Source: CAJQQK01 sp049116495
GTDB taxonomy: Bacteria > Pseudomonadota > Alphaproteobacteria > Rhizobiales > Hyphomicrobiaceae
Length of the DNA stretch: 64,000 nt
Reading direction: 5' to 3'
NCBI GenBank assembly: GCA_049116495.1
Contig: JAGDYV010000036.1
Span: forward strand, 1-64,000
The translations under genes were made by a program, and so were the position numbers. The notes beneath the pieces were generated by a model. It ran no database searches and was not told the origin of the DNA. It saw only the letters and a list, made by a program, of their open reading frames with translations. Shown piece by piece: positions 61,002 through 64,000 of the stretch (position 1 is its first letter; each line of letters opens with the position of its first letter).

Positions 61002-62369
61002 GTGACATCTGATGTTCGGTCACGTTTTGAAGTTGGCACTGGATCGAATAGCAAGCCGCCAATGACCGGTGATTTTTCCGTTGATGCAACCGCATGCTCC
61101 AAGCTCTGGAGTGAATGCGCCGCGCAACTCGCCGATCTTCCAGCGAAAGCTGAGCGCAGCGAAACCCAGCAATCGGTTGCTGAGGAAATCTTGGCCTCGG
61201 GGCGTCGCGCCCGCACCGCGTTCCTTGGCCGGCATGTCGAGGCGCTCTACGGCAAGCTGACCAAGGACTTCACGGAGAAGCGGCGCGTCGAAGAGATTGC
61301 GGTCGAGGTTGCGCGGCTGGTACCCGGGCTCGTACCCGATGATGAAGTGTTGCAACGCGAAGGCGCGCTTGAGCAGAAGAACAAGGATGGTCATGAGATT
61401 GATCAAGGCATCCTGTTCAATGCCATTCTCGCCAATGAGCGCTGCGGGCTCGATCTGTGTCATGCGATGCTGCTGCCCAAACCTGCTTCATTGGAACTGG
61501 CCGAAAAATTCGCGCGCGAAGGCCGTATAGATCTTGGCAGTGCCTACATTGATCGCGTCGGCAAGGTATCGACTGTTCGCTTCAATAACCCGCGCTATTT
61601 GAACGCCGAGGACGAGTCGACACTGGTCAATGTGGAAACCGTCGTTGATCTGGCTTTGCTCGATGCGGCCACCGACATCGCCATATTGCGCGGTGCGCCA
61701 ATCGAAAGCGGCAAGTATGCCGGCAAAACGGTATCGAGCACAGGCATCAACCTAACGCATCTTTATCAGGGCAAAATTACGTTTCTCTGGTACCTGATCC
61801 GTGACCTGGGTTTCGTCAATAAGATGTTTCGCGGTCTCGCCTATCCTGATGTGCCACCGGGCGAAGTCGACGGTGATACGCTGGAAAAGCCCTGGATTGG
61901 CACGGTTGAAAAGTTCGCCATTGGCGGTGGTTGCCAGTACCTGCTCGCAACAGATTTTGTCGTCGCCGATTCGTCTGCCTACCTCACACTGCCGGCGCGC
62001 AAGGAAGGCATCATTCCGGGTGTCGCCAACATGCGCCTGCCGCGATTTGTCGGAGATCGGATCGCCAGACAGGCGATACAGTATGAGCGCCGCATCGATT
62101 GTGACAGTCCCGAAGGGCGCCTGATCTGCGATCTGGTTGTGGAACCTGAAAAATTTGACGTCGAACTGGACGCGGCAGCCCAGCGGTTGACCAGTTCCGG
62201 TGTCGTCAGCGCGGCAAGCAACCGACGCGCGTTCCGTGTCACTGAAGAACCCCTCGACGCGTTTCGCCGTTACATGGCGGTTTACGCACGCGAGCAGGCG
62301 GCCTGTCATTTTTCGCCAGCGCTGATCCGCAATTTGGTACATTTTTGGGATGCGCAGAATCGACGATAA
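61002..62369 (+). CDS. DpgC-like crotonase-fold enzyme (cofactor-independent dioxygenase family)
   Basis: 455 residues, GTG start at 61002 with GGGAG upstream. The N-terminal helical part and KNKDGHEIDQGILFNAILANE, then FNNPRYLNAEDESTLVNVET and SSTGINLTHLYQGKITF, AIGGGCQYLLATDFV, LPARKEGIIPGVANMRLPRFVG match DpgC, the crotonase-superfamily enzyme that oxidises 3,5-dihydroxyphenylacetyl-CoA without a cofactor in actinomycetes. Most crotonases are ~260 residues, so the long N-domain is diagnostic. Other Dpg genes (DpgA, B, D) are not seen here. Confidence 0.85.
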   Translation: MTSDVRSRFEVGTGSNSKPPMTGDFSVDATACSKLWSECAAQLADLPAKAERSETQQSVAEEILASGRRARTAFLGRHVEALYGKLTKDFTEKRRVEEIAVEVARLVPGLVPDDEVLQREGALEQKNKDGHEIDQGILFNAILANERCGLDLCHAMLLPKPASLELAEKFAREGRIDLGSAYIDRVGKVSTVRFNNPRYLNAEDESTLVNVETVVDLALLDAATDIAILRGAPIESGKYAGKTVSSTGINLTHLYQGKITFLWYLIRDLGFVNKMFRGLAYPDVPPGEVDGDTLEKPWIGTVEKFAIGGGCQYLLATDFVVADSSAYLTLPARKEGIIPGVANMRLPRFVGDRIARQAIQYERRIDCDSPEGRLICDLVVEPEKFDVELDAAAQRLTSSGVVSAASNRRAFRVTEEPLDAFRRYMAVYAREQAACHFSPALIRNLVHFWDAQNRR

Positions 62370-62437
62370 GTGGTTCGTTTCTGCGCTTTGGGGCGCCTGG
62401 AAAAGCACCGTCTAGCTCGCCTCCCCAGGCCTGCCGC

Positions 62438-62713
62438 CTATTTGTGCTGAGCTGCGATCTTCAGGCAGCCGTGACTGCGGCCGAACTTGCCACGTTTCCC
62501 CCAGTAATCGCGTTGCCAGTTACATTTCTTGCGGGCACGCTCGCAGGCCGTGCTCATTTTCTTGCGATGCGTTCCGGCTGTCGAGATGCGGCGCCCCGAC
62601 GTGTCTTCTGCCGAATAGACGCAATAGGCTTTGGCAAAAACAGGCGTCACCAATGAAGCGGAGATTGTGGTGGCCAGCATTGCGGTCGCAGCCACGCCCA
62701 GAAGAGTTTTCAT
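62438..62713 (-). CDS. Small secreted basic protein with conserved cysteines
   Basis: 91 residues. Signal peptide of about 27 residues (cleavage after VFA), mature part with four Cys (YCVYS, TACERARKKC, HGCLKI) and many Lys/Arg. AAGGA lies upstream of ATG 62713. Resembles short periplasmic DUF proteins of rhizobia, but I do not recognise the exact family. The cysteines may form two disulfides. Confidence 0.7.
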   Translation of the reverse strand: MKTLLGVAATAMLATTISASLVTPVFAKAYCVYSAEDTSGRRISTAGTHRKKMSTACERARKKCNWQRDYWGKRGKFGRSHGCLKIAAQHK

Positions 62714-63088
62714 GATCAAGGGTCCTTCTAACCGATTAGGTTTGTTGCGGTGCATCTAGTGTGCACAACCGTCTGTCGCGCGAGCCGCTGAAGAGGTTCA
62801 ATGTGAACCGGGAAAAAATCGAAGCCGTCCAAAGTTGGTCCGCAGTTGACAGCTGCAGGTCCATCGCGGAGGCCCGTCGATCCAGACTTTCGGCCTGTCG
62901 TGGCGCCTCGATAACCCACCTGAGCAGCGTCAAGAATCCAAGTCCATGATGAGACGGTGCCGTCACCGGCAACTATATTGCTTCACGATCGTGCAGCTCG
63001 TTTCCCCGTTGAAAAATGGAGGGTAAGAGCCAGGCACTTTCATCTCGAAGCTTTTTGATTTGCAATCGACTTCAAACGGGAGCGGATT
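62714..63088. other. Divergent promoter region
   Basis: About 375 bases between the small secreted protein gene and the alpha/beta hydrolase gene. GGGAGCG before 63089 is the right-hand RBS. Nothing else recognised. Confidence 0.35.
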
Positions 63089-63985
63089 ATGGCCATCGCT
63101 ATAATGGATGACGGCATTGAACTGTATTATGAGGAAGCAGGTAGCGGCGTCCCGATTGTGTTCGTTCACGAGATGACCGGTGATTCCCGCATATGGGAAC
63201 CGCAGATGCGCTACTTCTCGCGATTGTTTCGCTGTATTTCCATCAATGCTCGCGGCTATGAGCCCTCTTCCATTCCAGAAGATCCGTCCGCCTATTCCCA
63301 GCAACGCGCTGCAGATGACATTGCTGGCCTGCTTCAATACCTGGATATCGAGAGTGCCTATATCGTGGGTTTGTCAATGGGCGCGTATACGGCACTACAC
63401 TTTGGCATTCTTCACGGCGAAATGGCACGCGGTCTTGTCGTAGCCGGATGCGGGCATGGGTCGGCCCGCGATGTTACTGAAATCTGGCCAGCTCAAGCAC
63501 GGCGTATGGCAGAGCGTCTTGAAAACGAGGGCATGCAAACGGTTGCGCAATCGTATGCCAATAGCGCCTACCGCGTTCAGTTTCGCGACAAGGACCCACG
63601 AGGGTGGTCAGAGTGGGCAGCCCGGCTCGCGGATCACTCGGCAAAAGGGCTCGCTTTGTCAGTTCGCGAGGTGCAAGGCAAGCGACCGAGCGTTCTCGAT
63701 CTTGAGGTTGAATTGTCGGCATTGGAAATCCCCGTCCTGTTGATGGTCGGTGATGAGGATGAGCCAACGTTGGAAATGAACCTCTATATGAAACGCACGT
63801 TGCCGATGAGCGGCCTCGAAGTGTTTTCGAAGACTGGTCACGCTATCAATTCAGAAGAACCCGCGCGGTTCAACGCGAGCGTGGAGCATTTCTTCCATCG
63901 CATTGCGCTCGGCCATTGGGTGACGCGAGGTAGCGAAGCACGTCATACCGAGATCTGGTTGCCCGATGATGAGAGCGGGAACTGA
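63089..63985 (+). CDS. Alpha/beta hydrolase
   Basis: 298 residues. Oxyanion segment PIVFVHEMTGDSRIW, nucleophile elbow GLSMGAY (Ser near residue 98), Asp region MVGDEDEPT and His in KTGHAINSEEP form a complete triad. Family includes esterases, C-C bond hydrolases of aromatic meta-cleavage and haloperoxidases. The tail after residue 270 is an extension of about 28 residues. Substrate unknown. Confidence 0.9.
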   Translation: MAIAIMDDGIELYYEEAGSGVPIVFVHEMTGDSRIWEPQMRYFSRLFRCISINARGYEPSSIPEDPSAYSQQRAADDIAGLLQYLDIESAYIVGLSMGAYTALHFGILHGEMARGLVVAGCGHGSARDVTEIWPAQARRMAERLENEGMQTVAQSYANSAYRVQFRDKDPRGWSEWAARLADHSAKGLALSVREVQGKRPSVLDLEVELSALEIPVLLMVGDEDEPTLEMNLYMKRTLPMSGLEVFSKTGHAINSEEPARFNASVEHFFHRIALGHWVTRGSEARHTEIWLPDDESGN

Positions 63986-64000
63986 CCACCGCCTGACCAG

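Noticed and set aside
1..64000. CRISPR array, insertion sequence or prophage
   Set aside because: No regularly spaced repeats, transposase, integrase or phage structural genes were found in any frame.

Overview
This window looks like chromosome from an alphaproteobacterium of the Hyphomicrobiales/Rhodospirillales kind. The evidence is the moderately high GC, an alphaproteobacterial-style Tad/Cpa pilus gene set, abundant Liv, Mo-hydroxylase, Rieske and CoA-ester catabolic genes, and short intergenic gaps with ordinary Shine-Dalgarno sites. The species cannot be named from the sequence alone. There is no phage, integrase, transposase or CRISPR array.

Layout: 0-2.4 kb is the end of a branched-chain amino acid ABC transporter operon (livM-livG-livF) and a small DUF1328 membrane protein. 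2.7-4.9 kb holds a formyltransferase and a DMT-family exporter. 4.9-10.1 kb holds two divergent membrane-bound GGDEF-EAL proteins whose shared 800-bp upstream region carries a 55-bp inverted repeat, one copy in front of each gene. 10.2-12.2 kb is a stand-alone EF-G. 12.8-15.2 kb is an acyl-CoA dehydrogenase/CoA-transferase pair. 15.3-20.3 kb is a partial Tad (Flp) pilus locus: lipoprotein, secretin CpaC, CpaB, a TPR lipoprotein and a TadE/TadG-like protein, with no ATPase or pilin. 20.5-25.7 kb holds a GFA protein, a deaminase, a PEP mutase-family lyase, an asparaginase-family protein and an orphan peptide-type binding protein.

25.85-26.6 kb carries the most interesting gene: a glutaredoxin-DinB fusion whose frame is interrupted only by a UGA at the first cysteine position of the redox motif (UxxC). 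This is a selenoprotein candidate. It is followed by decayed remnants of an isochorismatase-like hydrolase and of a class V aminotransferase, on either side of an enoyl-CoA hydratase. 28.3-35.1 kb is a tightly overlapping operon for a molybdenum hydroxylase with two different large subunits and a class II aldolase, divergent from an acyl-CoA synthetase and a quinone oxidoreductase.

39-52 kb is a catabolic stretch: RlpA-like protein, enoyl-CoA hydratase, VanA-type Rieske oxygenase, cytochrome P450, beta-lactamase-fold hydrolase, LysR regulator, Aquifex-type aconitase homologue, TauD-type dioxygenase, and a GMC oxidoreductase broken by one amber codon. 52.5-54 kb is a flavin monooxygenase, followed by an array of three tRNA genes (Asn, Cys, Phe; 54.03-54.45 kb). 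54.9-64 kb contains a sulfatase-like hydrolase, a secreted protein built from four diverged repeats, a Rieske oxygenase, an Ldh-family dehydrogenase, a DpgC-like cofactor-free dioxygenase homologue, a small secreted protein and an alpha/beta hydrolase.

Taken together, the window codes mainly for uptake and oxidative breakdown of organic acids and aromatic or terpenoid-like compounds through CoA esters, with c-di-GMP signalling and surface structures. Substrates are inferred only at family level. Two in-frame stops (UGA at 25889, UAG at 51997) are each consistent with a single-base change, so sequencing or assembly error must be excluded for both.
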